NCBI GenBank assembly: GCA_025558095.1
Contig: JAIVFI010000008.1
Location: 620,001-684,000 of the forward strand
DNA length: 64,000 nt
Reading direction: 5' to 3'
From: Hyaloraphidium curvatum
Taxonomy: Eukaryota > Monoblepharomycota > Hyaloraphidiomycetes > Hyaloraphidiales > Hyaloraphidiaceae
The notes beneath the pieces were generated by a model. It saw nothing but the letters and a program-made list of their open reading frames with translations, ran no database searches and was not told the origin of the DNA. Position 1 is the stretch's first letter; every line of letters starts with the position of its first letter. Below, piece after piece: positions 41,392 through 52,146 of this stretch. Both the position numbers and the translations under genes were made by a program.

Positions 41392-42944
41392 ATGTCCGGC
41401 TGGATCAAGATTCCGCGCCTGGCGACGCGTTTGCCTCCCTCTCGCCCGGACGTGCTCGCTCTCTCCCCGCAAGCCTTTGTGGACCACTTGGCCTCGAAGA
41501 GGATCAAAGCTTTCCATTTCGCTTATGATGCCAAGTCGGACCTGTTCCATTTGTCGCACCCGGAACTCCTCACGCCTGTTGTGCAATATCTCCTCGCGGA
41601 TCCGATTGGCGACTGGGCCGGGCACGAAGCGGTCTTTGTTCGCGTCTCGCCGGAAGGCGTTCTGCAGTCGGCGTCGATCCAGTACACGTATCGAGGGGCC
41701 GGGGCAGGCGGAGTACGCAATTGGAGCTACCCTGACACGGAAGGTTTCCTCCGCGACGGTATACGGCTGGCGAAGGGGATGGGAGCTAAGAATGCGCTCG
41801 CGGGCCTATGGTGGGGCGGCGGCAAAGGCGTCATGGCTTCGAATTCGGGCACCGGGCTGGGTGCCGCATCAGAGCCCCAACAGCGTGCAGCTGCGTACCG
41901 ATCCTACGGCCGCCTTGTTTCCTCGCTCCGTGGGGCCTATGTCACGGCAGAAGATGTCGGAACCAACGTCAAGGACATGGAGGCCGTGTTCAGCGGCACA
42001 AGGCACACGACCTGTATCCCGGAGCGGCTCGGCGGCAGCGGCAATCCTTCGATTCCTACGGCTCGCGGGATCGTTGTGGCTATCGAGGCCGCATTCGAGG
42101 AGCTCGGCATCCCTCTTGCCGGAGCCAGGGTGGGGGTGATCGGCGTCGGCAACGTGGGCTCTTTCGTTGCGCGGTTCTTGTTGGAGAAGGGCGTGGGCGA
42201 GCTCGTCTGCTCGGACGGAAACGAAGCCACGCTCTCGCGTGTCGGCAAAGTTCTGCGCAGCGCGTTTCCGTCGGCCAAGATTGAGCTCCACACCACAACG
42301 TCTCTCGAACCTTTCCTGGCCGCCGGGGAGCAGAATCCGCTGGACTGCCTCTCGCCGTGTGCCACGGGAGGATTGCTGAATCCGACGTCGATACCACAGC
42401 TCAATGGAAGGGTCAGAATCATTTGCGGAGCCGCGAACAACCAGCTCTTGAACATCGATTCGGACGGGGAGCTGCTTCACGAGGCCGGGATCGTTTACCT
42501 GCCTGACTTCGCTGTCAACCGAATGGGCATTGTCAATGTTCGTGCGACCGCTCAGCGCCCTATTCACCTTTCTGATCACCTATTCTAGTGCGCAAATGAG
42601 TATGCCGGCACCTTGCCTCCGCTAGAAGATCCCGCAATCATCAAGCACTTCATCCCGAGCAATCCGGATTCGATCCCCGCGGTCGCCCGATTCCTCATCA
42701 CAGAGTCAAAGAAGACCGGTAGATCAACTCAGGCTATTGCGGACGAGCGCGCTGCCGAGAAGGCCAAGGAGCTCAATCCGTTGTGGGGCCACCGCTCGTT
42801 TGAGATCGTGGGTACAGCCGGGCACCGTCGGGGTCTTCCTCTAATCAGCAGCGCACGCAGATCAAGGCGATTGTCGAGCCGGCAGGCCCGGGGAGGCATC
42901 CAAAGTGGATCGACTATTTGGAACAAGCTGACACTGGCTTGTAG
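41392..42944 (+). CDS. Leucine dehydrogenase-like Glu/Leu/Phe/Val dehydrogenase
   Basis: Three exons: 41392..42537, 42589..42807, 42861..42944; 482 aa. It matches NAD-dependent branched-chain amino-acid dehydrogenases rather than glutamate dehydrogenase: AKGMGAKNALAGLWWGGGKG (the substrate-binding Gly-rich loop with catalytic Lys), YVTAEDVGTNVKDME, and the dinucleotide site VGVIGVGNVGSFVARF. IICGAANNQL and YLPDFAVNRMGIVN are the usual late motifs. It would deaminate Leu/Val/Ile (or Phe) to the 2-oxo acid. It is ~100 residues longer than bacterial LeuDH, with a longer N-terminus and tail. Both introns (51 and 53 nt) are GT-AG, so the gene is adapted to this genome. The exact substrate is not determinable. 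Its stop is 53 bp from the mannosidase stop. Confidence 0.9.
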
Positions 42945-42997
42945 TTGTATTCGCCACAGAACACATAGAACGCTGCCGACCATGGCCGCTAGAACAA

Positions 42998-45900
42998 TCA
43001 CAACTTTTCCCAGCTTCCGTCCGATTTCGGGCTCCCGCTCCGACTCGGTGCCTCCCTTGCAAGCTTGAGCTTTAGGGTGATGATCTTGAACGGCATTACC
43101 GGGACTTCAATCACACACTTCCCGCCCGCCTTCAGCACCTCAAGCGGGCGACCGTTCTCCTCCAGACCATTGCACTCGTGGGCCTCCGCGACCGGCAGAA
43201 TGGTCTCCACCGATGCCGTTGCTCGGCCCCCGTAGGCTTCGTAAAGCCGAACAATGACAGAATCCGGTTCGTCTTCGGCGCGCTTGATGGTGTCGATGAC
43301 GACGTTGCGCGACGTGGGCTCGCCGCGCCCACCAGGGAGCAACCGGATGTAAGACACAGAAAGGGGTTGCGAAGGAGCATCGGCGGGAGGAGGGTTCGCC
43401 AGGGTAACCATTCTGCGACGGACGGACATCCACGTGAGCAGGGGCGACGGCAGCTTCTCAGGTCGAACTCACCTAACAAAAGGCTCGACGTTGAAAAGAT
43501 AGCCCTCCCGGACGACCTCAGAACCCAGGAAAGCATGCTTGTGCGGGTACAGGGCGTACTTGAACTCGTGAGAGCCCATGTCGGCATGATCGTCGGGAGC
43601 CTTGGGCGATCGCAGGAGGGAAAGCCGCATGACGTTGCCACGTGTGCTGTAGCCATACTTGCAATCGTTCAGGAGCGCGATACCGCTGCCGAATTCGGAA
43701 AGGTCCGCGAACTTGTGCCCGCAGACTTCGAACTTCGCCATGTCCCACGACGTGTTCTGGTGCGTCGGCCTCGTGACGACGCCGAAAGCCGTCTCGTAGG
43801 TCGCCACGTCGCTCATGACATCGAACGGGAACTCGACCTTGAGGAACTTGCGGGACTCGTGCCACTCGACGTTGGTATGGAACTCGAGCACCGGCGACGA
43901 CGCGTGAAGGATGATCTTCTGAGTGAGGGTGCTCGTCGGCGACAGCTTGTGCTCGACGAGCATCACGCTCCGCAGGGGACCGCCTTCGATGATCTGCATA
44001 TGCGTTAGAGGAAGGCGCAAACGGCTCGCACAACCAGTCTTACCCGAGCAACGCCGGCTCCGGCATCCCACGACTTTTCAAGGTGGTAGATCTCGACGTC
44101 CCAAGCATCCCAGAACAGCGGGATGTCCTCGAAGTACTTGAACCGGTTACCGAGCTGGAGCAACGTTCAGGACCTGCCACGTAAGGCAAGACGCGCAGAA
44201 GGTCACCTCTCCCTGGACGATGAACTCCCGCTGAGTATCGTGCTCGAAGAAGCTAGAGATCCGGCCGTCGCCTTCGATGCAGACCCGAACGAATGCGTTT
44301 TCCAGCCAGAACGTCGCTCCGTTGTTCACCACCTCGACTAAACGGGACATTGAACAAAAGCCGATGGGCAGCAACGAATCAACCCACCCTTGACGGGTTT
44401 CAATCCAGCGCTTTGAAGGTCCTCCAAGCCACCCTGGCCCGCGGCAACGTCGACGGTACGGAAGCCCATTGCGGGCACGTCCGAGGCAAGCACCAAGCCA
44501 AAGCGCCCGTCGGCGCTCTTCTGCGCGAACTTGTCGCGCGCCGACGCGTCCACTTGGTCGAGAGGTACCTCAATGACGTCCGTCCGCGACCAACGGGTCG
44601 TGTTGAAGACGGCGGCGAGGCGCTTTTCGGAGGAGCCCGACTTGATCGGTTCCGGCGAACACGCCTTCAAGTCCTCGGCGTCCAGGAGCTTGACCACCGC
44701 CTCCGCAAACAAGGCCTCGCCACTTTTCTTCACGTCCGCGTAGTACTCGGCGGCGTCCTTGTAGACCTCGGTGATGCTGCTCCCGGGCAAGACGTCGTGG
44801 AACTGGTTCAGTAGGACCAGTTTCCACAGCCGATCCAGCTCGTCCTTTGGGTAGCGGAAACCAGCCCGCTCTCCCCGGGCGCGGACGGGCGCGGTGGGCA
44901 CCATGTGGTTGTTCCCGCCAGCCCACATGGAAATGGCCGAGAGGAACTCGACGTTGCGAAGGAGGAGCTCCGACTTGCGGTTCGACCGCTTCGTGTGCGC
45001 TTGCGTCGTGTAGGTCCCGCGGTGGAGCTCGAAGTACTGCGGAGCGGCGTAAATGCTAAGGAAGCTCCGACAGGGAGCTCGAGGTCCTCACCAGCTCGCC
45101 CTTCCAGACGGCCAAGTCCCTGGAGGTCTTTTCGAGCCTCTGGTAGAACTCATTGACGTCGCCGATTTCGACCTTGGGCAGGCCGGCGACGTCCCTGAGC
45201 CGGCGCAACCGCTCCAGCATCGGCTTTGTCGGACCCCCTCCGCCGTCTCCATTGCCAAAGAGAACGAGCCCTTCGGAGGTGTATGGGAGGTCCTTGTTGT
45301 TGGAGACGGAGAAGAGCATCTCGTCGACGGTGCACTGCGCGTTGTAGGTGTCCGTGGGGGAGAAGTGCGTGAGGACCGGGGTGCCATCGAGGGCCTTCCA
45401 GTAGAACGTCGTGTGCGGGAACTGAGGGCGATGTGAGCTGAATCGGCATCGACGGCGGCACATTGGGTACCCACCTTGTTGATGTTGTTCCAGCTCAGCT
45501 TCTGCGTGAAGAAGTACTCGCCGTCCGTGTGCCGAACGATCTGCGGTAGCTGCGACGAATAACCGAACTTTCCGACGCCGTGAGTTAGCCGCTTTTCCCA
45601 CTGCGAGTGGAACGAGAACTGCTCACGGTGTCAGGCAGCCAGAAGACCTTTGAGGTCATCTCAAAGTTCTCCCGCATGAAACGCTGGCCGTACAGGAACT
45701 GCCGAACAAACGCCTCTCCCGAAGGAACTGGAAGGGGAACGATATGTCAGCGGTAAACCAGTCGCCGCGAGACGTGAAGCCCACTGTTGCAGTCCATCTC
45801 GACCCAGGTCCCGCCGATGGGGATAAAACGGCCCAGCTTGGCGTACTTCTTGATCTCGTCAAACAGCCCCGGGTACAGCTGCTTCATCCACTCCAGCTGC

Positions 45901-47027
45901 TGCATCTGCGAGCACGCGAACTTGTGCTCCGGGTACTCCTCCATGAGCCTGATCTGGGCCGCCCAGGACCGCGCCGCCTTGCGCTTGGTCTCCCCGTACG
46001 GCCACAGCCACGCGGTGTCGATGTGGCAGTGCCCGATGGCCGAGAGGCTGTGCGTGCCCTCGGCGTTGCGCGCCTGGAGGATCTCCTTGGCCGCCTGTCG
46101 CGCCGCCTCCCACGTCCGCCGGTCGTCCTTCATGAAAAGGTTCACCATCCTGTTGGCCACCCAGAGGGCCTTGTTGCCGCGGTCGCTGTCCGCGGGCAGG
46201 TTCCGCGCCATGCCGGTGACGATCTCGAAGTCGTACCACAGATCCCAGGCCAGCAGGTCCGGCACGCGCAGCTCGCACGTGTCAAGGGTAAAGTAGCGGT
46301 CCGGCTGGCTCGGCGCGATGTCCGTCCCCGGGCCTCCGACACCAAACAGGCCGTTGCACGCGAGCTCGACGTAGAACTCCAGTTTCTGCGCGTCGGGAAG
46401 GGCCGCTCGACACTCGGACGCAGCAGGAGCACGCCATCGACCCACGTTCCCGGGGGCAACGAGCCCCTTGATGTTCCAATCCGCCCTTCTGTTCCCGTCC
46501 CTGCCCCCCGTGAGGCCCGTGACCACCTGTCCGTCCTTGGTCCAGATCATGGCCTCGCAGTTGGCGTCCCAGGTGAAGTACACGACCTCCTCCCCGGCGA
46601 GCTCCTTCGGCATCGTCAGCGAGACCCGGAACCAGAACGTGGCCCAGGACGGGCCGAAAGACTCTCCGACGCGCGCGGGGCGGTACTCGTTGGAGGGATT
46701 CGTGGCCTCGGCGAAGGTTCTTCGCGCGGTCAGGTAAGCGACCAGGGCCGGGGCGAACAAGGAAGGAGCACCAACATCCGCTTGAGGTCCGGTACCGCGT
46801 AGACGGAGAGCTCGATGCCCTCGGCCCATTTCTTCTTCCACAGAACCGAGCGGAGGTTGACATCTGGGTTGCGGGGTTCAGGGGACGCGCGTCAGCACCG
46901 TGTTTCAGGCTGCCCCGGCGCGGCGGATCCCGGCGCCGCTGCCGCGTGCGGGACACTTGCCGCTAAAGAGCAGCTCCTGCGTGAACTTTTGGAGCCGCTC
47001 GAGCGTGATATCGCGGTGCTTCTCCAT
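42998..47027 (-). CDS. AMS1: GH38 alpha-mannosidase, vacuolar Ams1 type
   Basis: Twelve exons: complement(42998..43412, 43473..43993, 44044..44154, 44207..44337, 44388..45036, 45092..45421, 45475..45567, 45627..45727, 45785..46385, 46446..46719, 46776..46863, 46961..47027), 1126 aa. It trims alpha-mannose from free oligosaccharides in vacuole/cytosol. Motifs: start [27 protein letters not shown], the zinc/substrate site [17 protein letters not shown], the nucleophile loop [48 protein letters not shown] and [21 protein letters not shown]. The first intron (46864..46960) uses a GC donor in a perfect GCAAGT context; no GT site gives the LFSDVNLR join. The 60-nt intron at 46386..46445 is stop-free and in frame. 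No signal peptide, as expected for Cvt-type import. Confidence 0.96.
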
Positions 47028-47210
47028 TGTTTGGACGAACGGAGTTTCGCCACGCGCGATCAAGTTGACGGACGCGCCTGCGGACGCGCCGCCGAATCGC
47101 CTGTGAGGGACGCCGCGAGGGACCACGGAGCAACTCAGCGTGGAAGCACGGCCCTTACCGGGGAACCACCAGGAATCGCCCGTGCTGCCTCACCCCACTG
47201 CGACGCCGCG

Positions 47211-47966
47211 ATGAACGACTTCAATCAAGGAATGCGCCTACACGACAAGGTGGCCCTCGTCACCGGCTCGGCGGCAGGGATCGGACGGGCCGTGGCCGAA
47301 CTGTTCGCCGCCCAGGGCGCGCGCATTGCGCTGATGGATCGCAGCGACCATGTGCTGGCCGTGGCGGAGCAGCTGCCCGGCGAGCACCTGGGCCTGGTCT
47401 GCGACGTGACCGAGCTCGCCCAGCTACGTGCCGCGGTCGCCCAGGTGCAGGCACATTTCGGCCGCATCGACGTGCTTGTCAACAACGCCGGCGTCGCGCT
47501 GCTAGACGAGGTGGACAAGGTCACCGAGGAGGACTGGGACACGACGATGGACGTCAACCTGAAGGCCCCCTTCTTCCTCGCACAAATGATCGCGCCGATC
47601 ATGGCCGCCCAGGGCGGAGGACGGATCGTCAACATTGCATCGCAGGCTGCGGTGGTCGCCCTGCCGAGACACGCTGCGTATTGCGCTTCAAAAGCCGCCT
47701 TAGTGTCGCTGACCGCGGTGCTGGCCATCGAGTGGGCGTCCAAGGGCATCACGGTCAACGCAGTCTCGCCCACCGTCGTGGAAACCGAGCTGGGCAAGAA
47801 GGCCTGGGCCGGGGAGGTTGGCGAGGCCATGAAAAAGAAGATCCCCGTGGGCCGCTTCGCCCAACCCGCCGAGATCGCCTCGGCGGTCCTGTACCTGGCC
47901 AGCGCGCATGCCGGAATGATGACCGGATCGAACCTGGTCATCGACGGGGGCTACACCATCCAGTGA
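47211..47966 (+). CDS. D-threitol dehydrogenase-like short-chain dehydrogenase (GolD/DthD type)
   Basis: Intronless, 251 aa, ATG 47211. Complete classical SDR: the NAD-binding VTGSAAGIGRAVAELF, LVNNAGVALLDEV, and the catalytic Ser-Tyr-Lys in IASQAAVVALPRHAAYCASK. The C-terminal stretch NAVSPTVVETELGKKAW is characteristic of the bacterial GolD/DthD polyol dehydrogenases, which oxidise D-threitol or related sugar alcohols with NAD+. It is as similar to bacterial sequences as I can judge by eye, and it has no intron among intron-rich neighbours. Both suggest acquisition from bacteria. Composition is as GC-rich as the surroundings, so the transfer, if real, is not recent or came from a GC-rich donor. 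Divergent from the mannosidase, 183 bp. Confidence 0.85.
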   Translation: MNDFNQGMRLHDKVALVTGSAAGIGRAVAELFAAQGARIALMDRSDHVLAVAEQLPGEHLGLVCDVTELAQLRAAVAQVQAHFGRIDVLVNNAGVALLDEVDKVTEEDWDTTMDVNLKAPFFLAQMIAPIMAAQGGGRIVNIASQAAVVALPRHAAYCASKAALVSLTAVLAIEWASKGITVNAVSPTVVETELGKKAWAGEVGEAMKKKIPVGRFAQPAEIASAVLYLASAHAGMMTGSNLVIDGGYTIQ

Positions 47967-48054
47967 TGGTCGACTGGCCGGCCTGAACCGCGTACGTGAG
48001 CACGTGTGTTCGAAGGGATGATACTGCAAAAGGGCTGAATCTATTTGCGATCCA

Positions 48055-49539
48055 TCACCACGGGAACAGGTCCTTCGCGGCCTCCCTGCCCGGTAGGCCC
48101 TTGGGCAGGACCCCGTCCTTCCGCAGCCTGTCGAAAACGTCGAAGAAGGACTCCTCCGTGTCCCTGTACCCGTTCCACCCGAGCTTCCTGAGCTTCGTCG
48201 GCGAGTAGACGAGGTTGATCTCGAATCCCAATTGCGCGTCGACGAACCAGAAGCTCTCCCACCCCGCGCGGTACCCGTCCGGGGCGACCGACGGATCCGC
48301 TGCAGCGATCTTGGCCCACGCCTCGCGTGCCATATCCTCGGTGATCTGCTGAACTGCGCTGACGGTGAGCTTGCCCTTTTCCTTGGTGAGGTGCGGCTCC
48401 ATGTCGTCGCCAAGGATGAGCTGGTCGCGCGGGTAGCCGAAGTAGGCGCACCACTTCGGCCAGAGAACCCGATAGCTGAACACATCACCGTTGTGGCTGT
48501 TCGAGGAGCCGATGGCCAGGTCACGTAGTGCCTCAGCTTTTGCAGCGCCCAACCTACGCATTCAGGATCTGCCCCGCCGCCCCGGGCTCCAGAGACGCCC
48601 ACACGTTCAGCTCCGCCAGAATGTCCGCCGCCGTGCAGTCTTGCACGGAGTTCCAGAGAGCCGCGCTTCCCGGAAATATGGGCGGCATGCCGAGCGTCTT
48701 GAGTGTGAGGATGTACACGGCCAAGCTGGTGGCCAGTGTCATGGCGGTCTGCCGCGTGGCACCGATCACCGCGAGGGGGAGAGTGACCGTCCACGAGAAA
48801 CCGTGCTCGCGGGCGAGCTTCTTGGCGATCTCGAGCTGCGCGTTGTCTGACGTGAGGGTTGGTTGAGTGGCGATGTCAGCCCGGGACAGCGCAGATCGCG
48901 AAAACGCGCTCACAGAAGGGCGCGAGGGGCACGTTGGGGGGCGAGTCCTCCTCGCGGAAGGGCAGCTGCGGGAACGGGTCGCGCACGTGCCACTTGGCAC
49001 CGAGCTGGAGCAGTACGCGGTCGAGCTTCTTGGTGCACGCGAGCGTGGCGCGGAGGCACTGCACGTCAGGTGTGAGGTGAGATGGATGGCCCAGCTCGCC
49101 GCGAAAAGGATGCCAGCCTTGTCAAACATCAGCTCGTTCGCCTCAGTCTCCTCCTTGGACCCCCATCCCTCCTTCGGGAAGTAGTACGCCCCCCAGTAAA
49201 GATGTGTCGCCTCTCCCACCCCCCCTTCCTTGAATTTGGCTGCCAGCTCATCCACGCTGGCCCCGAGCAGGTCCGCCTCGACCCACACCAGCTTCTTCCC
49301 CAGCGAGCCCGCGGGGAGGTCCTTCGAGACCCAGTCGGGATTGGGAGCGCGGCGCGACGTCGCGATGATCTTGTCGAAGGCGGGGGCGCGCTCGGAGAGG
49401 AGGAACTCCACGAGGTACGAGCCACTGTTGACAGCCGTGGGAGACACCCAGTGCGGCGCGTGAATGCGTGCGGGGGGGGCGAGAGACGGAGGCCCTACGT
49501 TATCCCATTGCCTCCCGTAATGAAAGCGACGCGTCCCAT
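48055..49539 (-). CDS. PRISE-type SDR (progesterone 5-beta-reductase/iridoid synthase-like)
   Basis: Five exons: complement(48055..48496, 48558..48846, 48914..49058, 49103..49424, 49499..49539), 412 aa. An atypical SDR with MGRVAFITGGNGITGSYLVEFL, IIATSRRAPNPDW, LLQLGAKWHVRDP, then PFYNAQLEIAKKL, WTVTLPLAVIGA, GQILNAHNGDVFSYRVLWP. The Lys of LGAKW and the Tyr of PFYN, restored by splicing, are at the positions of the catalytic Lys and Tyr of PRISE enzymes, which reduce enones with NADPH. The substrate is unknown. The intron at 49059..49102 is only 44 nt and needs a GC donor; no GT donor keeps the frame, so this join is the weak point. Exon 1 ends in phase 2 and gives NGITGSYL. Confidence 0.83.
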
Positions 49540-49689
49540 TTTGCCGCGAGGGATCCCTCAAGCCGGTCTCGAGGTCTCGGAAGGTGGTGTTTGGAGTGCG
49601 TCGATCATGACCTTAGATATCACACCTTGTGGAGATTTCCGCTCTAGTATCAGATATGTACATGATCATCATCGCAGCTCAATCAGGAA

Positions 49690-51573
49690 TCAAGCCTCGA
49701 GCTTCACCGCCGCGCCGTCCTTGCGGAAAGGAACGTGCTTGATGAACCAGCTCGCAATGAAGCCGATCGCCGCGACCGGCACCATCGCGATGAAGCCGCG
49801 CTTGATCGCGGTGTTGAGTCCGTCGACCGCAAATGCGCCCACGGCCTGCGCTAGCTGCGGCGGCAAGGCAGACAGCAGAGGGCCGAGGTGACCTCCGGAG
49901 GCGTACTTGACGATCCTGTCGATGACGTTTTCCGGAAGTCCTTGGGGCACCAGCGTCTCGAGCTGCGGCTTGAGCAGGCCGGGGAGAGAGTTGCTGACGA
50001 CCGCCGAGACAATCGTGATGGCGAGGATGCCGCCGAGGTTCCGCCCAAAGAAGGCGACCGACGTGCCGGGCCCGATCTCGTCGTCGCCGGATGCAAACTG
50101 CACGGCCAGAAGCAGAGTGGCGAGCGACAGGCCCAGACCGACGCCGACCTCCATCGAGAGCAGGGCCATCTTCCAATACGGCCAGTCCACTTCGATGATG
50201 AGTCCCGTGAGCAGGGTGCCGAGCAAAAGGAGGAACATCCCGACGATGATGAACTCACGCAGCCGCCCCAGCTTTTCCGTGGCGACGCCGGAGCCGATCA
50301 CAAAGATGACGGTCGACATGAATGCGGGGATAAACTGCACGCCCGACTGGAATGCAGAAACGTCCTGCACAGACTGCCACCAGATCGGCAGCCAGTACGT
50401 GTAGCCGAGCATAATGAAGCCCAGGGCGAAGTTGGAGATGTTGGCAAACACAAAGTTGCGGATCCGGAAGAGGTGGGGCGGGATGATCGGGTTCTTGGCA
50501 ATGCGGATCTCGATGAAGATAAACGCAGCCCAGAGGACACCGGAAAGGACCAAACAGGTGATGATCGCAGCGGAGTTCCAGGCGTACTCGTTGCCGCCCC
50601 AGGTCAACGCCATGAGCAACAGAACGTTGCCGGCGAGAACGGTGCCGACCCCCGCAAAGTCCACCTGTTTCAGCTTCTCCCACGTCGACGTTTCCTTTCG
50701 CGGGAGCCGAAGGAAGAAACCGATCCCAACCATGGCGAGGGCGGTGAGCGGCAGGTTGATCCAGAACAGCCACCTCCAGGACACCTTCTCCGTGAAAAGA
50801 CCGCCAATCAGAGGTCCGATGATGCTCGAAAGTCCAAAAACGGCCCCAGTTAGACCCTGGAATTTGCCGCGCTCGGCCGGAGCCACGATCTCCGAGACGA
50901 CGATGGCCACCAGAGCCTCGATTGCGCCTCCGCCGACGCCCTGCAAGGACCTCCCGACGATCAAGACGGTAATGTTGGGGGCCACGGCGCAGATGATGGA
51001 GGCGAGAAAGAAGGAGCCCGTTGCGAAGAGGATGACGGGCCGTCGCCCGAAGATGTCCGAGATGCGGCCCCAGACAGGGAACAGGGCGGTGGCGGTGACG
51101 AGGTATCCGTTTGCGATCCATGCGATCTGGTCCACCGAATCGAGCTCCCGTGCAATGGTTGGAATGGCTGCGAAGGCAAGGAGAGCAACCAATCAATCAA
51201 ACTGGCTTCGGGAACGCACGGAAAACGCACCAGTGGAAACCACTGTGGCGTCCAGAGAAGCCAGGAAGAGAGTCAACATGAGGGAGACCAGGAGCAGCCA
51301 GAAGCTCCGAGGTTTCTTGGCGGGAGGAGCCGGCGGATCCGCGACATCCGCCTCGACGTCTGCGGCGCTCTTCTCGCCCTTCTCGACATCGATCTCCACC
51401 ATCTCGGCGGTCCGCTTCCGGTCGGAGACCGCCATCTCGGCAGTCGGCTTCCGGTCAGAGACGGCGGCGACGGCAGCGGGAGAGGGCGTGGCAGGGGCCT
51501 CGTCGGCCGCGGTATCGGCCGACGAGAGCGAGGGCTCGCGGGCGGATTCGATCGTGGTGGGCGCGGACGACAT
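49690..51573 (-). CDS. MFS drug:H+ antiporter, DHA2 family (14 TM)
   Basis: Two exons: complement(49690..51167, 51231..51573), 606 aa. The first ~85 residues are cytoplasmic, with a near-repeat (AVSDRKPTAEM, AVSDRKRTAEM). TM1 (FWLLLVSLMLTLFLASLDATVV) follows and the splice restores the family motif VSTAIPTIARELDSVDQIAW. Motif A is GRISDIFGRRPVIL, and GRSLQGVGGGAIEALV is the DHA2 antiporter-type segment. I count 14 hydrophobic segments; the end (FIKHVPFRKDG) is basic and cytoplasmic. It is the fungal Azr1/Sge1-like type that exports toxic organic compounds at the plasma or vacuolar membrane; the substrate is not predictable. The 63-nt intron has a TTGATT branch and CGCAG acceptor. Confidence 0.92.
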
Positions 51574-52146
51574 CTCGAGGGTTCGGGTCGCGTGGGATGC
51601 TCCTCAGGCCTCCTGCGAGTCTCTTTTATCTCATGCGGGCGGGAGAAGGGCCAACGGAACGCATAATTTCGAGATTTCGAGAATGGCTGGTGTGGCGGAT
51701 CGGGAAATATCTCAATCCCCCGGCCGCGGGTGGGTCCCTAGTGATCATTGGCTCCATGCACCATGCGGGCCAAAAATCGCGAGAAGAATTGGACACCGAA
51801 AGAAATCCGAGGAGTATTTGGGTTGTAGGGGTTCTGGACCAGCGCCCCATGCATAATCGGCCCGTCCGCATCGGACCACATTTTCATCTGGCACGTTCCA
51901 CATTCGCTCTCTTCGACGGGACAGCGGCACGCTCCCGCGATCGCTCGCGCGCGGGAGCAATTATGACCATGTCGTCGCCACCCGGAGGACACTATGTCGC
52001 TGCGTTTTCGTAAGCGTTGAGGGACGCAAGGCTCTTGCGTGGCCGCACCGAACCACCCAACAAACTGTGGCAACACTGAAATCCAACCGCTCCAAATCAC
52101 ACCGCGCAACGAAGAAACCTCGAGCAAATTAATGCGATCCTGTACC
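51574..52146. other. Intergenic region upstream of the MFS gene
   Basis: 573 bases between the MFS start and the nitrilase stop, both on the minus strand. It is less GC-rich than the coding parts and has no supported ORF. It probably holds the MFS promoter and the nitrilase 3' UTR. Confidence 0.45.

Noticed and set aside
49059-49102. Frameshift in the PRISE reductase
   Set aside because: A 44-nt GC-AG intron restores the frame and the family spacing, and another GC-AG intron occurs nearby, so I preferred an intron over a pseudogene.
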